This document shows, piece by piece, positions 48,101 through 58,767 of a stretch of 64,000 nt of DNA. Within the stretch, counting starts at the first letter, position 1, and each line of letters begins with the position of its first letter. The position numbers were made by a program, and so were the translations under genes. Origin of the DNA: Palleronia aestuarii (GTDB lineage Bacteria; Pseudomonadota; Alphaproteobacteria; Rhodobacterales; Rhodobacteraceae); the NCBI RefSeq assembly GCF_003253995.1, contig NZ_QKZL01000007.1, forward strand, positions 62,001-126,000, given 5' to 3'. The notes under the pieces are model-generated. The model did no database searches. It saw only the letters and a list, made by a program, of their open reading frames with translations, and was not told the origin of the DNA.

Positions 48101-48582
48101 ATTACCGGCTCCGCAACGAGGAATACGGCCCCGTCCGCACCCTGCCCACGCAGACCTTCTTCTACGGCATGGAAGTCGGCGAGGAGATCACGGCGGAGAT
48201 CGATCCGGGCAAGACGCTCGAGATCCGGCTCCAGGCACTCGGCGATACCGACGAGAAGGGCCAGGCCAAGGTCTTCTTCGAGCTGAACGGACAGCCCCGC
48301 ACGGTGCGCGTGCCGAACCGCAAGCTCACCGGCGCGGCCGCGCCGCAGCGCAAGGCGGAACCCGGCAATCCCGACCATGTCGGTGCACCGATGCCGGGGA
48401 TCGTCGCGGCGATCGCCGTGGAGGCCGGAAAGACCGTGAAGGAAGGCGATCTGCTTCTCTCGATCGAGGCGATGAAGATGGAGACGGGCCTCTACGCCGA
48501 CCGCGCGGCGACGGTGAAGGCCGTCCATGTGACGCCCGGGGCGCAGATCGACGCGAAAGATCTCCTGATCGAGCTGGAATAA
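45139..48582 (+). CDS. pyc: Pyruvate carboxylase
   Basis: 1147 residues from ATG at 45139 behind CGGAGG. One-chain biotin enzyme: biotin carboxylase domain (1 to about 460; [19 protein letters not shown] loop [12 protein letters not shown]), carboxyltransferase domain (about 535-800; [17 protein letters not shown] and [13 protein letters not shown]), the allosteric linker, and a biotinyl domain with AMKM, where Lys1113 carries biotin. It makes oxaloacetate from pyruvate for anaplerosis and gluconeogenesis. Confidence 0.97.
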   Translation: MSDFKKILIANRGEIAIRVMRAANELGKRTVAVFAEEDKLCLHRFKADEAYRIGEGLGPVAAYLSIEEIIRVARQSGADAIHPGYGLLSENPDFVDACTAAGIAFIGPKADTMRALGDKASARRVAIEAGVPVIPASEVLGDDMEKIRAQAEEVGYPIMLKASWGGGGRGMRPIMKPEELEEKVREGRREAEAAFGNGEGYLEKMILRARHVEVQILGDSQGHIYHLWERDCSVQRRNQKVVERAPAPYLSGAQREKLCNLGKKIAEHVGYECAGTIEFLMDMETGEFYFIEVNPRVQVEHTVTEEVTGIDIVRAQILIAEGKSLMEATGTASQYDVKLDGHAIQCRITTEDPTNNFIPDYGRITAYRGATGMGIRLDGGTAYSGAVITRYYDSLLEKVTAWAPTPEAAIARMDRALREFRIRGVSTNIAFVENLLKHPTFLNNEYHTKFIDETPELFDFKPRRDRATKILRYVADVTVNGHPETEGRPRPPAGIRTPTPPKPQTEAPASGTRQILEEKGPQGVADWMAAQSRLLITDTTMRDGHQSLLATRMRSIDMIRVAPTYAANMAGLFSVECWGGATFDVAYRFLQECPWQRLRDLRARMPNLMTQMLLRASNGVGYTNYPDNVVEGFIGRAAESGVDLFRVFDSLNWVENMRVAMDAVIAAEKVCEGTICYTGDMADPERSKYDRDYYVKMGKDLKAAGAHVLGVKDMAGLLKPASARVLVTALKEEVGLPIHLHSHDTAGIACATLLAAADAGVDAVDCAMDSLSGNTSQATLGTVVEALARSERDTGLDIAAIRAISNYWEAVREHYAAFESGMQAPASEVYLHEMPGGQFTNLKAQARSMGLEERWHEVAQTYADVNQMFGDIVKVTPSSKVVGDMALMMVSQGLSRAEVEDPKKDLSFPDSVIDMMRGALGQPPGGWPQALQKKILKNETPYTDRPGKHLDPVDFEETRAEASKAAGGVEIDDEDLMGYLMYPKVFTDYRLRNEEYGPVRTLPTQTFFYGMEVGEEITAEIDPGKTLEIRLQALGDTDEKGQAKVFFELNGQPRTVRVPNRKLTGAAAPQRKAEPGNPDHVGAPMPGIVAAIAVEAGKTVKEGDLLLSIEAMKMETGLYADRAATVKAVHVTPGAQIDAKDLLIELE

Positions 48583-48663
48583 GTCCGTTTCCGGAACCGA
48601 ACGGGACCGGCGGCGATGAGGGAGGTGGGCATCGCATCGATGCCGCTCCCCGGAGTAGGAAGT

Positions 48664-48831
48664 ATGACGACCATTCGAACGATATGCCTTGCGGCACTCA
48701 CCCTCGGGCTTGCGGCCTGTGGCGACAATGCGACCGAACGGGCCGCGACGGGCGGTCTCGGCGGCGCGCTCGTGGCCGGACCCGCGGGCGCGGTCGTCGG
48801 CGGCACGGTAGGCGCAGCGACGGCGCGCTAG
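48664..48831 (+). CDS. Small glycine-zipper lipoprotein
   Basis: 55 residues from ATG at 48664 with AGGA upstream. Lipoprotein signal TICLAALTLGLAAC (Cys19) followed by a short polar stretch and a glycine zipper (GGLGGALVAGPAGAVVGG), which tends to insert in or pair with membranes. Such 'osmotic-inducible/YMGG-like' mini-lipoproteins are frequent in proteobacteria and their roles are unclear. It lies between pyc and tRNA-Gly. Confidence 0.7.
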   Translation: MTTIRTICLAALTLGLAACGDNATERAATGGLGGALVAGPAGAVVGGTVGAATAR

Positions 48832-48925
48832 GCGCAGCGACGGGCGGGGCCGAAACGCGAAAAAGTCGCGAAAGCCTCTTGCGGCGTGCGCCGCCCGGCG
48901 GTAAGTCCGCTGCACCAGATCGGAT

Positions 48926-49000
48926 GCGGGCGTAGCTCAGGGGTAGAGCATAACCTTGCCAAGGTTAGGGTCGTGAGTTCGAATCTCATCGCCCGCTCCA
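48926..49000 (+). tRNA. tRNA-Gly (anticodon GCC)
   Basis: 75 nt including an encoded CCA. Acceptor stem GCGGGCG/CGCCCGC, D arm GCTC...GAGC, anticodon arm TAACC-TTGCCAA-GGTTA with GCC, T arm GTGAG-TTCGAAT-CTCAT. All stems pair. A T-rich stretch follows. No integrated element was seen next to it. Confidence 0.97.
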
Positions 49001-49029
49001 ATCTGGTTTTCCTTTAATATCGAGACACG

Positions 49030-49716
49030 TCAGACCGGCACGAGCGTGCCGTCGCGCAGCCGCACGGCGCGGTCCATGCGACCCGCGAGTTCGAGATTGT
49101 GCGTTGCGATCAGCGCGGCGAGGCCGGTTTCCCGTACGAGGGTCAGGAGCGCGGCAAAGACCGTCTCCGACGTCTCGGGATCGAGATTTCCCGTGGGCTC
49201 GTCGGCGAGCAGAAGTTTCGGGCTGTTGGCGAGCGCGCGGCAGACCGCGACGCGTTGCTGCTCGCCCCCCGACATCGCCGACGGCCGATGCTGGGCGCGG
49301 TGGCCGACCCCGACGGACGCCAGGAGCGATTGCGCGCGCCGCTCGGCCGCGCCGGGATCGGTGCCGTTCGCGAGCTGCGGCAGGACGATGTTCTCCGCGG
49401 CGGTGAATTCCGGAAGCAGATGGTGGAACTGGTAGACGAAGCCGATATCGCCACGGCGCGCGCGTGTCCGGCGGCGGTCGCCGAGATCGGTCATGTCCTC
49501 CCCCCCGAGCCAGACACGGCCCGTGTCGGCCGTATCGAGGAGCCCCGCGATATGGAGAAGCGTCGACTTGCCCGCGCCCGACGGTGCGACCAGTGCCACG
49601 ACCTCACCCGGCGCCACGTCGAGCGACGTCCCGCGCAGCACCTGTACCTCCGAGGGCAGGTTGCGATTGTAGACCTTTTCGATCCCCTCGAGGCGGAGCA
49701 CGGGAGCATCACTCAT
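49030..49716 (-). CDS. lolD: Lipoprotein-releasing ABC transporter ATPase LolD
   Basis: 228 residues. ABC ATPase with Walker [10 protein letters not shown], signature [15 protein letters not shown], Walker [13 protein letters not shown] and switch His in ATHNLELA. The combination [18 protein letters not shown] is typical of LolD/MacB ATPases. With the adjacent permease it extracts outer-membrane lipoproteins from the inner membrane and hands them to LolA. Its start overlaps the end of the permease gene by 8 bp. Confidence 0.93.
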   Translation of the reverse strand: MSDAPVLRLEGIEKVYNRNLPSEVQVLRGTSLDVAPGEVVALVAPSGAGKSTLLHIAGLLDTADTGRVWLGGEDMTDLGDRRRTRARRGDIGFVYQFHHLLPEFTAAENIVLPQLANGTDPGAAERRAQSLLASVGVGHRAQHRPSAMSGGEQQRVAVCRALANSPKLLLADEPTGNLDPETSETVFAALLTLVRETGLAALIATHNLELAGRMDRAVRLRDGTLVPV

Positions 49717-51001
49717 AGCGCAGCGCCTCCACAGGGTTCATCCGGGCCGCGCGGCGCGCCGGGAAGATCGTCACGATGAAGGAAAGCCCCAGCGACAGAG
49801 CCACCGCCGAGAGCACGTCGCCCGCTTCGAGCTTGGCGGGCAGGAAGTAGATGCCCCGGATCGAGGCGTCCCAGGCGCCGCCGCCCGACAGCCCATTGAT
49901 CGCGGCGAAGATCGGATCGATCCAGATCGCGAAGGCGCAGCCGAGAATCACGCCGAAGAGTGTGCCGAGGATCCCCGTGAGCGAGCCGCAGATGAAGAAC
50001 ACCCGCAGGATCGAGCCTTCCGTCAGGCCCACGGTCCTGAGGATTCCAATGTCGCGACCCTTGTTCTTCACGAGCATGATGAGGCCCGAGACGATGTTCA
50101 TCGCGGCGATCAGGACGAGAACACTGAGGATCACGAACATCACGTTGTCCTCGATGTCGAGCGCGCGGAGGAACGACCCCGACGCCTCCTTCCAGGTCCA
50201 GAGGAGCGATTGCGGCCCTGCCGCCTCCGCGATGGCGGGCAGGAGCCGCTCGACCTGATCGGGATCCGCGACCATGACCTCGAGCTCGTCTGCCGCGCCT
50301 TCGGAATTGAAGTAGGTCTGCGCCTCGTCGAACGGCATGTAGAGCCGCGTAAGGTCGATATCGTAACGCCCGGCGGTGAAGACGTAGACGATCTCGTAAT
50401 CGGAGACGCGCGGGCTCGTCCCGAAGGCCGTCCGTGCCCCGTCGGGCGAGATGAGACGGATCGTGTCGCCGACGCTGGCCTGCAATTCGCGGCTGACGCC
50501 CGAGCCTATGGCGATGCCGGGACGCTCACCGGTCCCGAAATCGGCGAGATCGCCGAAGCTCTCCTGCGGGTCGGCAACACGGGGGACCTGCGCGAGATCC
50601 TCGGGCGTGATACCGAACACGTCGACGGCGGAATTGTTGCCGCGGAACGATGCCATTACCTGCCCGCGGACGAGAGGCGCCGCGCTGACGACGCCCGGCA
50701 CCTCCGCCACTCGGTCCGCCATCTCACGATAATCGGTGATCGCGTCCGACAGCGCGCCGTCTTCGGTCTCGTAGGCGGCCGTATAGACGGTGACATGCGC
50801 GTTGGCCCCTAGGATCGTGTCCACAAACTCGTCGCGGAACCCCGAGCGCACCGCGAGCGTGGCGATGAGCGCGAAGACCGCGAGCGTGATCCCGACCAGG
50901 CTGATCCAGGTCATCACGCTGACGCCCCCCTCCGCGCGCTTGGCGCGAAGGTAGCGCCACGCGATCATCCATTCGAAACGGGAGAAGGGATAGGCGGACA
51001 A
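49709..51001 (-). CDS. Lipoprotein-releasing ABC transporter permease (LolC/E family)
   Basis: 430 residues from TTG at 51001 with AGGAG about 8 bases upstream. Four membrane helices with a large periplasmic MacB-like domain between the first and second: [14 protein letters not shown] then [15 protein letters not shown] at the N terminus, and the FtsX-like block [21 protein letters not shown]. The window has one permease gene only, so the complex may be a homodimer, as in LolF systems, or the second subunit lies elsewhere. Confidence 0.9.
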   Translation of the reverse strand: MSAYPFSRFEWMIAWRYLRAKRAEGGVSVMTWISLVGITLAVFALIATLAVRSGFRDEFVDTILGANAHVTVYTAAYETEDGALSDAITDYREMADRVAEVPGVVSAAPLVRGQVMASFRGNNSAVDVFGITPEDLAQVPRVADPQESFGDLADFGTGERPGIAIGSGVSRELQASVGDTIRLISPDGARTAFGTSPRVSDYEIVYVFTAGRYDIDLTRLYMPFDEAQTYFNSEGAADELEVMVADPDQVERLLPAIAEAAGPQSLLWTWKEASGSFLRALDIEDNVMFVILSVLVLIAAMNIVSGLIMLVKNKGRDIGILRTVGLTEGSILRVFFICGSLTGILGTLFGVILGCAFAIWIDPIFAAINGLSGGGAWDASIRGIYFLPAKLEAGDVLSAVALSLGLSFIVTIFPARRAARMNPVEALRYE

Positions 51002-51098
51002 GGGCGGCTCCTCGCATGTCTTGCGCCGCCGGGCATGGGGGTTTCGATGCGGACCGTCAAGCCGCGCCGCTCGCCCCGTGCCGCCCTTGTGAGGTGCC

Positions 51099-52328
51099 TC
51101 AGGCCGGATCGGCCGGCGTCACCCGCAGGACCGCACCGTTGTCGTAATCGGTCAGCAGCAGGATCGCCCCGTCCCGGTCGATCGCGACGTCGCGGATGCG
51201 GCCCTCGTTTCCGAGGAAGCGCTCCTCTCCCGTCACCGTGTCCCCGTCGAGGGTCAGCCGCACCAGACCGCCGGGGCTGAGCGAGGAGGCCAGCACGTCG
51301 CCCTCCCAGTCGGAGAACATCTCCCCCTCGTAGAACAGGAACCCGCCCGGCGCGATGACCGGATCCCAGTAGTAGCGCGGCTCCACGAAACCTTCGGCGC
51401 GCGGCTCCCCGCTGCCGATGGGCCCGCCGGAATATTGCTCGCCATAGCTCACCACGGGCCATCCGTAGTTCTCGCCCGGCTCGATCAGGTTGAGTTCGTC
51501 GCCGCCCGCGGGCCCGTGCTCGAGCCCCCAGAGCTCACCTGTTCCGGGACGCATCGCCGCGCCCTGGATGTTGCGGTGCCCCGTCGACCAGATCATATCG
51601 ATGGCCCCGTCCTGCCCGACGAAGGGGTTGTCGTCCGGTGCCGTGTAATCGTCGAGCGAGATGCGCACGATCTTGCCGTAGGTCTTGTCGAGGTCCTGCG
51701 CATAGACCCGCGTCTCCATCGACGAATGCTCCCCGGTGGTGATGAAGGCATGGTCCCCGTCGAGCACGATACGGCTGCCGAAATGCTTCGCCGGGGCGGA
51801 GGGGGGCTCCTGCTGGAATATTTCCTGCACCTCCGACAGCTCGGTCATTTCCGCGTTCAGGACGCCTGTCGCGGCGGCGGTGGCGGACATGCCACCCGGC
51901 ATCGGCTTGGCATAGGTGAGGTAGATGCGCCGGGTTTCGGAAAAATCCTCCGCCAACGCGACATCGAGAAGGCCCCCCTGGCCCTGCGACAGCACGTCGG
52001 GGACATTTGCGATCGGCCCGCCCGCCTCCCCGTCCCGCACGATCCGGAGTTGCCCTGCGCGTTCGGTGACGAGGTAGCCGCCATCCGGCAGGACCTCGAT
52101 TCCCCACGGGTGGACGAGACCCTCGACCACCGGCTCGGCGACGAGCCTCATTTCGCTGTCGATCGCGGGGGCGCGGGTCTGGTTCTCGAAGGCCGGCTCG
52201 AATTGCGGGGCGTTCTTCGGGCCCTGTTCGACAGGCGCGCCGCTCGGGGCGGTCTGGGCGCAGCCCATCACGGGGATCGTCAGGAAGACGGCCGCACAGA
52301 ATGCGGGCGTCGGTGCGGTCTTGATCAT
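51099..52328 (-). CDS. PQQ-dependent sugar dehydrogenase (YliI/Asd family), exported
   Basis: 409 residues from ATG at 52328 with GGAG upstream. A hydrophobic signal with MGCAQ, which could be a lipobox (Cys at about 23), precedes a six-bladed beta-propeller of the soluble aldose dehydrogenase type: HPWGIEVLPDGGYLVTER, FSETRRIYLTYA, STGHRNIQGAAMRP and LWGLEHGPAGGDELNLI. Family members oxidise sugars with PQQ in the periplasm. PQQ synthesis genes are not in the window. Confidence 0.85.
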   Translation of the reverse strand: MIKTAPTPAFCAAVFLTIPVMGCAQTAPSGAPVEQGPKNAPQFEPAFENQTRAPAIDSEMRLVAEPVVEGLVHPWGIEVLPDGGYLVTERAGQLRIVRDGEAGGPIANVPDVLSQGQGGLLDVALAEDFSETRRIYLTYAKPMPGGMSATAAATGVLNAEMTELSEVQEIFQQEPPSAPAKHFGSRIVLDGDHAFITTGEHSSMETRVYAQDLDKTYGKIVRISLDDYTAPDDNPFVGQDGAIDMIWSTGHRNIQGAAMRPGTGELWGLEHGPAGGDELNLIEPGENYGWPVVSYGEQYSGGPIGSGEPRAEGFVEPRYYWDPVIAPGGFLFYEGEMFSDWEGDVLASSLSPGGLVRLTLDGDTVTGEERFLGNEGRIRDVAIDRDGAILLLTDYDNGAVLRVTPADPA

Positions 52329-52434
52329 CTCGTGTCTCCGTCGTCGCGATGCCTGCCGAAGGAGGATAGGCCGCGGGCGGCACGGGAACCGCAATCGCGT
52401 GGTCACGCGGGATCACGCTCCCGCGAGATGCGCC

Positions 52435-53775
52435 TCAGGGAAGGGCGCGATAGACCTCCGCCACCCTGTCCACCGCCGCGAGGAGCGACATCTCCTCGCT
52501 CTCGCCCGTCCGGCGCGAGGTAAGCTCGACCGTTCCCGCCGCGATGCCGCGGGGCCCCACGGTGATCCGCCAGGGTAAGCCGATCAGGTCCATCGTCGCG
52601 AACTTCGCCCCGGCCCGCTCTTCCCGGTCGTCGTAGAGCGGCTCGAGCCCCTGGGCCTCCAGCGCCGCCTCGATCTCCTCGCAGGCCGCGTCGCAGGCCG
52701 CGTCGCCCTGCCGCAGGTTGACGATCCCGCAATGGAAGGGCGTCACGCCTTCGGGCCAGACGATACCCTTGTCGTCGTGGGAGGCCTCGATGATCGCGCC
52801 GACGAGGCGGCTCACGCCGATGCCGTGACTGCCCATGTGAACCGGCACGACCTCCCCCTTCGAATTGGTGACGGTCGCGCCCATCGCCTCGGAATACTTC
52901 GTGCCGAAGTAGAAAATTTGTCCCACCTCGATCCCGCGGGAGGTGCGCCGCCGATCCTCCGGGATCGCCTCGAAGAGCGCGGCGTCATGGGTCTCGTCGG
53001 TCCGCGCATAGGGGGCGGTCCACTCCTCGACGATGGCGCGGCATTCTTCCTCCGAGGCGTAATCTACCTCGCGCGATCCGAGGGTGAGATCGGTGATCGC
53101 GGCATCGTAGAAGACCTCGCTCTCCCCTGTTTCGGCGAGGACCAGGAATTCATGCGTGTCGTCGCCGCCGATGGGCCCCGAATCGGCGCGCATCGGGATC
53201 GCCTTGAGGCCCATCCGTTCGTAGGTGCGCAGGTAGCTCACCATGTGGCGGTTGTAGGCGTGCAGCGCCGCGTCGCGGTCGACGTCGAAATTGTAGCCGT
53301 CCTTCATATAGAATTCGCGGCCCCGCATGACCCCGAAGCGCGGTCGGACCTCGTCGCGGAACTTCCACTGGATGTGGTAGAGCGTCATCGGCAGGTCGCG
53401 GTAGCTCGTCACGTGGGAGCGGAAGATGTCGGTGATCAGCTCCTCGTTCGTCGGCCCGTAGAGCATGTCGCGCCCCTGCCGGTCGGTGATCCGCAGCATT
53501 TCGGGACCATAGGCATCGTAGCGCCCGCTCTCGCGCCAGAGTTCGGCCGATTGCAGCGTCGGCATGAGCATCGGGATATGGCCCGCGCGCGCCTGCTCCT
53601 CGTGGACGATCGCCTCGATCTTCTTAAGCACGCGGTAGCCCAACGGTAGCCAGGAATAGATGCCGGCCTGCGCCTGCTTAATCATGCCCGCGCGCAGCAT
53701 CAGGCGATGGCTCGCGATCTGCGCCTCCGCGGGCGTTTCCTTCAGGACGGGCAGGAAATAGCGGCTGAGACGCAT
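52435..53775 (-). CDS. proS: Prolyl-tRNA synthetase (short, alphaproteobacterial type)
   Basis: 446 residues from ATG at 53775 behind GGAGG. Class II synthetase: motif 1 region [17 protein letters not shown], motif 2 [33 protein letters not shown], motif 3 [14 protein letters not shown], and a C-terminal anticodon-binding domain. It lacks the roughly 180-residue editing insertion found between motifs 2 and 3 in E. coli ProRS, as usual for alphaproteobacteria, so editing of Ala-tRNA(Pro) must come from a separate protein. Confidence 0.96.
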   Translation of the reverse strand: MRLSRYFLPVLKETPAEAQIASHRLMLRAGMIKQAQAGIYSWLPLGYRVLKKIEAIVHEEQARAGHIPMLMPTLQSAELWRESGRYDAYGPEMLRITDRQGRDMLYGPTNEELITDIFRSHVTSYRDLPMTLYHIQWKFRDEVRPRFGVMRGREFYMKDGYNFDVDRDAALHAYNRHMVSYLRTYERMGLKAIPMRADSGPIGGDDTHEFLVLAETGESEVFYDAAITDLTLGSREVDYASEEECRAIVEEWTAPYARTDETHDAALFEAIPEDRRRTSRGIEVGQIFYFGTKYSEAMGATVTNSKGEVVPVHMGSHGIGVSRLVGAIIEASHDDKGIVWPEGVTPFHCGIVNLRQGDAACDAACEEIEAALEAQGLEPLYDDREERAGAKFATMDLIGLPWRITVGPRGIAAGTVELTSRRTGESEEMSLLAAVDRVAEVYRALP

Positions 53776-53833
53776 GGGGAACCTCCGGGTAGCGGTCCGG
53801 GATCGGTATGCGATCACCCCAATGCGCGCAAGT

Positions 53834-54637
53834 TCACTCGCGCCAATGCTCCGCAACCCAGGGCGCCGGCCTGAGATAGTGGCGCAGATACTTGTCGATC
53901 CGCTCCGGCCGGTCGGACGAGAAGGCGCCGCGTAAGTGCTCGAGCGGGGCCTTCGGCGCGTAGCGGGGGCCGTAATGCCCGGCGATGGCATGGGGCGGAT
54001 GCACGCCGCCCGGGAAGATCACGATGCGGGCGTCCTTCGGAAGCTTCGGCGCGAGAGCGTAGTTCAGGGGGAATGTCCGGGTGCAATCCTGCCGGTAGTG
54101 GAGCACCCACCGCCGAGGGAAGAAACTGATGCCGTTCGGCGCGTTGCGGGTGACGAAGCGCTGCTCGAACTTGTGCGCCTCGGCGAGCCGCTGCGGATCG
54201 GATGCGAGGTAGTCCTGCATCGGCTTCAGGCCGCCCACGGGGAAGCGGAAGACGGAGGTCTGGCCCAGCCGTTCGAAGGGCGTCGATTGGTTGCGGGCGA
54301 GGATCACGTCGTCGGAAGCGCCCACCTCGAAGAAGGGATCGAGCGATCCGGTGATCACGAGGTCGAGGTCGAGAAAGAGCACCGGCCCCTCGAGATCGCC
54401 GAGGCGTTCACCCCAGAGCCGCGATTTTGGCCAGATACCGTAGCGGGTCCTGGGAATCTCGTAGTCGACTTGCGGAAGGTCGAAAGTCCTGACCTCCGGC
54501 CGGAACCCCGAAGGATCGTCACAGAAGCATGTGAAGCTGAAGGGCGGCGTGATGTTGCGCGCGACCATCGCATAGAGGCGATTGACGAAGGGAGGGCCGT
54601 ATTTGTCGCCCCAGTTGATGCAGATGACCTGTTTCAT
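53834..54637 (-). CDS. Glycosyltransferase-like hypothetical protein
   Basis: 267 residues. It begins [21 protein letters not shown] and contains a DxD-like motif in [16 protein letters not shown], with later [16 protein letters not shown]. This arrangement resembles GT8-like or related GT-A folds that use a nucleotide sugar and a metal. No signal peptide is present. It stands alone, divergent from the perM-like operon, with no other polysaccharide genes nearby, so the acceptor is unknown. Confidence 0.55.
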   Translation of the reverse strand: MKQVICINWGDKYGPPFVNRLYAMVARNITPPFSFTCFCDDPSGFRPEVRTFDLPQVDYEIPRTRYGIWPKSRLWGERLGDLEGPVLFLDLDLVITGSLDPFFEVGASDDVILARNQSTPFERLGQTSVFRFPVGGLKPMQDYLASDPQRLAEAHKFEQRFVTRNAPNGISFFPRRWVLHYRQDCTRTFPLNYALAPKLPKDARIVIFPGGVHPPHAIAGHYGPRYAPKAPLEHLRGAFSSDRPERIDKYLRHYLRPAPWVAEHWRE

Positions 54638-54762
54638 CGCCCCTCGCGCCGCATGCCGCCTTGTAGCCGCGGGACGCGCCGGGCGACAGTCCCGATGGCC
54701 TTGCGCGAGACCGGGGCATAAGAGACAAGGGGTCCGTCCGCCCCCTGAGCCCCGAGGTCGTC

Positions 54763-55878
54763 TTGGCCCTGCCCGTCCGAGATCAGTTGAAGTACTGGGG
54801 CATCGCCGCCCTCGTGTTCCTGTTGCTGCTCTGGTGGCTCGGCAACGTCATCATGCCCTTCCTGCTCGGCGCGGCGCTGGCCTACCTGCTCGATCCCATA
54901 GCCGACCGGTTCGAGCGGCTGGGCCTCTCCCGGGTGCTGTCGGTCGCGCTCATGACGGTGATCGGCATCGTCCTCTTCGCGGCGATGATCATCCTGGTCA
55001 TCCCCACCGTCTTCACCCAAACGGCCTCCCTGGTGGATCGCATCGCGACCATCATCGAACGGACTCCCGACACGATCTCGGGCCTTCAGGACTGGCTCGT
55101 CGCGAATCATCCCGGTCTGGTCGAACGGTTTCCCGACATCGGCGATCTCGAGACGCAGATCCGCAATTCCGTAAGTTCGATCACCTCGGGCATCCGGCAG
55201 CGCGCGGGAACCCTGCTCGAAGGGGCGCTGGCCTCGGTGAACGGGCTCGTCAACATTCTCATCCTCTTCGTCATCGTCCCCGTCGTCGCCTTCTACCTGC
55301 TTCTCGACTGGGACAAGATGGTGTCGAAGATCGACCAGCTCCTGCCCCGAGAACATGCGCCGACGATCCGCGAACTCGCCGCTCAGATCGACGAGACGCT
55401 CGCCTCCTTCATCCGCGGCCAGGGTACGGTGTGTCTCATTCTCGGCACATATTACGCATTCGCGCTCTGGTTCGTCGGGCTGCAATTCGGCTTCATCGTG
55501 GGTGCGCTCGCCGGCGCGCTGACCTTCATCCCCTATGTCGGTGCGCTCGTGGGGGGCGTGCTCGCCATCGGGCTCGCGCTTTTCCAGTTCTGGGGCGACT
55601 GGCTCTGGATCCTCGCGGTCTGGGCGATCTTCCAGTCGGGACAGTTCATCGAGGGCAACATCCTGACGCCGAAGCTCGTGGGCGACAGCGTCGGGTTGCA
55701 CCCGGTCTGGCTGCTCTTTGCGCTTTCGGCCTTCGGGGCGGTCTTCGGCTTTGTCGGGCTCCTCGTCGCCGTTCCGGTCGCCGCGGCGATCGGGGTGATC
55801 GCGCGCTTCGCCACCAAGCGCTACAAGCAAAGCGCGCTCTATCGCGGCACGGACGGGACCGAAGGCCCACGGCAATGA
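54763..55878 (+). CDS. AI-2E family transporter (PerM-like)
   Basis: 371 residues from TTG at 54763 behind GAGG. Seven to eight membrane helices with the long central hydrophilic segment typical of the family: YLLDPIADRFERLGLSR, FIRGQGTVCLILGTYYAFAL, QFGFIVGALAGALTFIPYVG and FIEGNILTPKLVGDSVGLHP. Members export quorum signals or exchange ions; the substrate here is unknown. It overlaps hdaA as ATGA and starts the operon PerM-like/hdaA/ppk/ppx. Confidence 0.88.
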   Translation: MALPVRDQLKYWGIAALVFLLLLWWLGNVIMPFLLGAALAYLLDPIADRFERLGLSRVLSVALMTVIGIVLFAAMIILVIPTVFTQTASLVDRIATIIERTPDTISGLQDWLVANHPGLVERFPDIGDLETQIRNSVSSITSGIRQRAGTLLEGALASVNGLVNILILFVIVPVVAFYLLLDWDKMVSKIDQLLPREHAPTIRELAAQIDETLASFIRGQGTVCLILGTYYAFALWFVGLQFGFIVGALAGALTFIPYVGALVGGVLAIGLALFQFWGDWLWILAVWAIFQSGQFIEGNILTPKLVGDSVGLHPVWLLFALSAFGAVFGFVGLLVAVPVAAAIGVIARFATKRYKQSALYRGTDGTEGPRQ

Positions 55879-56576
55879 TCGCCCGGCAGCTCCCGTTCGA
55901 CCTGCCGGTCCGGCCGGCGCTCGATCGCGAGGCGTTCTTCGTTTCGCCCGCCAATGCGGACGCGGTCGCGCTTCTCGACGACGACGCCCGCTGGCCGGGC
56001 GGAAAGCTCCTCCTGACCGGGCCGGAGGCGTCGGGCAAGACCCATCTTGCCCATGTCTGGGCCGCGCGCGGGGACGCCGTCGTCGTCGCCGCCGAGCAGC
56101 TCGGACGCCTCGACGTCCCGACGCTCGCCCGCGCCCGCCATGTCGTGGTCGAGGACATCCCCGCCATCGCGGGACGCCGGCGGGAGGAAGCGGCCCTTTT
56201 CCACCTCCACAATCTCGTCCTCGCGGAGGGCGGGCGGCTTCTCCTGACGGGGCGCGGCCGCCCGGCAAGCTGGCCCATCGGCCTGCCGGACCTCGCGAGC
56301 CGGATCCGCGCGACGGCGCCCGCGATGCTCGACGCGCCGGACGATCCGCTCTTGGGGGCGCTGCTGATGAAGCATTTCCGCGACCGGCAACTCGTCGTGC
56401 CCGAACCGCTCGTGCCGTACCTGCTCGCGCGGATGCGCCGCACCGCGGCCGCGGCGCGGGCCATCGCCGCCGAACTCGACCGCCTGTCGCTCGCCGAGCA
56501 TCACCGCGTTACCCTGCCGATGGCGAGACGCGCGCTCGAGGCCGACCCGACCCCGGACAAATCCGAGGAAGACTGA
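55875..56576 (+). CDS. hdaA: Hda-like regulator of DnaA (HdaA)
   Basis: 233 residues, a short DnaA-like AAA+ protein without the DNA-binding domain IV. It opens with QLPFDL (residues 5-10), a beta-clamp binding motif, followed by Walker A TGPEASGKTH (49-57) and VVVEDIPAIAGRRREE. It should bind the sliding clamp and stimulate ATP hydrolysis by DnaA after initiation. It overlaps the transporter gene and is 6 bp before ppk. Confidence 0.85.
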   Translation: MIARQLPFDLPVRPALDREAFFVSPANADAVALLDDDARWPGGKLLLTGPEASGKTHLAHVWAARGDAVVVAAEQLGRLDVPTLARARHVVVEDIPAIAGRRREEAALFHLHNLVLAEGGRLLLTGRGRPASWPIGLPDLASRIRATAPAMLDAPDDPLLGALLMKHFRDRQLVVPEPLVPYLLARMRRTAAAARAIAAELDRLSLAEHHRVTLPMARRALEADPTPDKSEED

Positions 56577-56582
56577 GACGTC

Positions 56583-58763
56583 ATGACATCACCCACCGAC
56601 TTCCTATCCGCCCCGTTCCCGAAAGCGTCGCAGATCGACGGTCAGGTCGATCTGAGCGGACCCGCCCGCTTCGTCAATCGGGAGCTTAGCTGGCTCGCGT
56701 TCAACTGGCGCGTTCTCGAAGAGGCGGAGAACCCGCGCGTCCCCCTTCTCGAGCGGCTGCGGTTCCTGTCGATCTCCGCCACCAACCTCGACGAGTTCTA
56801 CACCGTTCGCGTGGCGGGCCTGCGGGAACTCGCGGGCGCGGGCAACGTGACGCCCGCCGCCGACGGGCTCACCCCCGCAGAGCAGCTCCGTCTCATCAAC
56901 AGCGACGCACGCAACCTCATGGCACGGCAACAGACCGTCTATTCGGGTCTTTGCGAGGAGATGCGCGGCGAGGGGATCGCGGTTCTCGCCGCCGACGAAC
57001 TGACCAAGGACGACCGCGACTTCCTCAAGGCCGTGTTCCTCGAACAGGTCTTTCCGGTCCTCTCGCCGCTCGCGATCGACCCCGCACATCCGTTCCCCTT
57101 CATCCCCAATGCGGGCTATTCGCTCGCGCTCGACCTCGAGCGCATCTCGGACAAGCTGACCGTGCGGGCGCTTCTGCCGATCCCCAACCAGATCGAGCGC
57201 TTCATCCGGCTTCCCGCGGAGGAGGGGCAATACCGCTTCCTGCCACTCGAATCGCTTCTGATGCTGCATCTCGGCACGCTCTATCCGGGCTACCGTTCCA
57301 AGGGGCATTGCACCTTCCGCGTGCTCCGCGACAGCGATCTGGAAGTCGAGGACGAGGCTGAGGACTTGGTCCGCGAGTTCGAGGTCGCGCTGAAGCGCCG
57401 CCGCCGGGGCGAGGTCGTGCGGATGACGATGAGTGCCGGCGCGCCCAAGGGTCTGCGCCAGATCATCATGTCGGAACTGCCGGTGCGGGAGGACGAGGTC
57501 GTCGAAGTCGACGGCGTGATCGGCGTGGCCGACCTGTCGGAACTCGTCCTGAAGGAGCGTCCGGATCTTCTCTGGCCGCCCTTCACCCCCCGCGTGCCGG
57601 AGCGGGTGCAGGATCACGACGGCGACATGTTCGCCGCGATCCGGCAGAAGGACATGCTGCTCCACCACCCCTACGAGACCTTCGACATGGTGGTCCGTTT
57701 CCTCGCGCAGGCGGCCAACGATCCGAACGTACTCGCGATCAAGCAGACGCTCTACCGGACCTCGCAGGACAGCCCGATCGTCGACGCGCTCTGTGAGGCT
57801 GCGGAGCAGGGCAAGTCGGTGACCGCCCTCGTGGAGCTGAAGGCGCGGTTCGACGAGGCCGCCAACATCCGCCAGTCGCGCAAGCTCGAACGGGCGGGGG
57901 CGCATGTCGTCTACGGGTTTCTCAATCTCAAGACCCACGCCAAGATCAGCGTCGTGGTCCGCCGCGAGGGCAAGAAGCTCGTCACCTACACGCATTTCGG
58001 CACCGGCAATTACCACCACATCACCGCGCGCATCTATACCGACCTGTCGTTCTTCACCTGCGACGCGGCCCTCGCGCGCGACGCGACGCGGCTCTTCAAT
58101 TTCCTTTCGGGCTATGCCGAGCCGGGCGATCTGGAAAACCTCTCGATCTCGCCCATGATGCTCAAGAAGACACTTCTCGAACGCATCGCGGAGGAGGCGC
58201 GCAACGCGGAAGCCGGCAAGCCCGCCGCGATCTGGGCCAAGATGAACGCGCTAATCGAGAACGACGTGATCGATGCGCTCTACGCCGCCTCCCGATCCGG
58301 CGTGAAGATCAGCCTCGTCGTGCGCGGCATATGCGGGCTCAGGCCCGGTATCGAGGGCTTGAGCGAGAATATCCGCGTGAAGTCGATCGTGGGCCGCTTT
58401 CTCGAACACAGCCGGATCGTCTGCTTCGGCAATGGCAGCGACCTGCCCTCCAAGAAGGCCCGCGTCTACATCTCCTCGGCCGACTGGATGGGGCGTAACC
58501 TGAACCGCCGGGTGGAGACGCTGGTGGAGTGCAAGAACCCGACCGTGAAGGCCCAGATCGTCAGCCAGATCATGGCCGCGAACATGGCCGATGTGGCGCA
58601 GAGCTGGATCCTCGGGCCCGACGGAACTTTCGTCCGCCCCGAGCCGGAACCCGACGTCCGCAACTTCTCCTGCCACCGCTTCTTCATGGAGAACCCATCG
58701 CTCTCGGGCCGGGGATCGGCAGGCGCCGCGGACGTTCCGGAACTGACCCATTCGGAGGAATGA
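56583..58763 (+). CDS. ppk: Polyphosphate kinase 1
   Basis: 726 residues, normal for PPK1. N-terminal [31 protein letters not shown] split by the usual domain boundaries, then [21 protein letters not shown] with the phospho-accepting His region, [20 protein letters not shown], and [18 protein letters not shown] near the second His. It reversibly transfers phosphate from ATP to polyphosphate. The hdaA-ppk-ppx order couples polyphosphate synthesis and breakdown in one transcript. Confidence 0.96.
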   Translation: MTSPTDFLSAPFPKASQIDGQVDLSGPARFVNRELSWLAFNWRVLEEAENPRVPLLERLRFLSISATNLDEFYTVRVAGLRELAGAGNVTPAADGLTPAEQLRLINSDARNLMARQQTVYSGLCEEMRGEGIAVLAADELTKDDRDFLKAVFLEQVFPVLSPLAIDPAHPFPFIPNAGYSLALDLERISDKLTVRALLPIPNQIERFIRLPAEEGQYRFLPLESLLMLHLGTLYPGYRSKGHCTFRVLRDSDLEVEDEAEDLVREFEVALKRRRRGEVVRMTMSAGAPKGLRQIIMSELPVREDEVVEVDGVIGVADLSELVLKERPDLLWPPFTPRVPERVQDHDGDMFAAIRQKDMLLHHPYETFDMVVRFLAQAANDPNVLAIKQTLYRTSQDSPIVDALCEAAEQGKSVTALVELKARFDEAANIRQSRKLERAGAHVVYGFLNLKTHAKISVVVRREGKKLVTYTHFGTGNYHHITARIYTDLSFFTCDAALARDATRLFNFLSGYAEPGDLENLSISPMMLKKTLLERIAEEARNAEAGKPAAIWAKMNALIENDVIDALYAASRSGVKISLVVRGICGLRPGIEGLSENIRVKSIVGRFLEHSRIVCFGNGSDLPSKKARVYISSADWMGRNLNRRVETLVECKNPTVKAQIVSQIMAANMADVAQSWILGPDGTFVRPEPEPDVRNFSCHRFFMENPSLSGRGSAGAADVPELTHSEE

Positions 58764-58767
58764 GGGC

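Noticed and set aside
48926-49029. tRNA-Gly as an integration site
   Set aside because: No integrase and no duplicated tRNA 3' end were seen; ordinary genes flank it on both sides.
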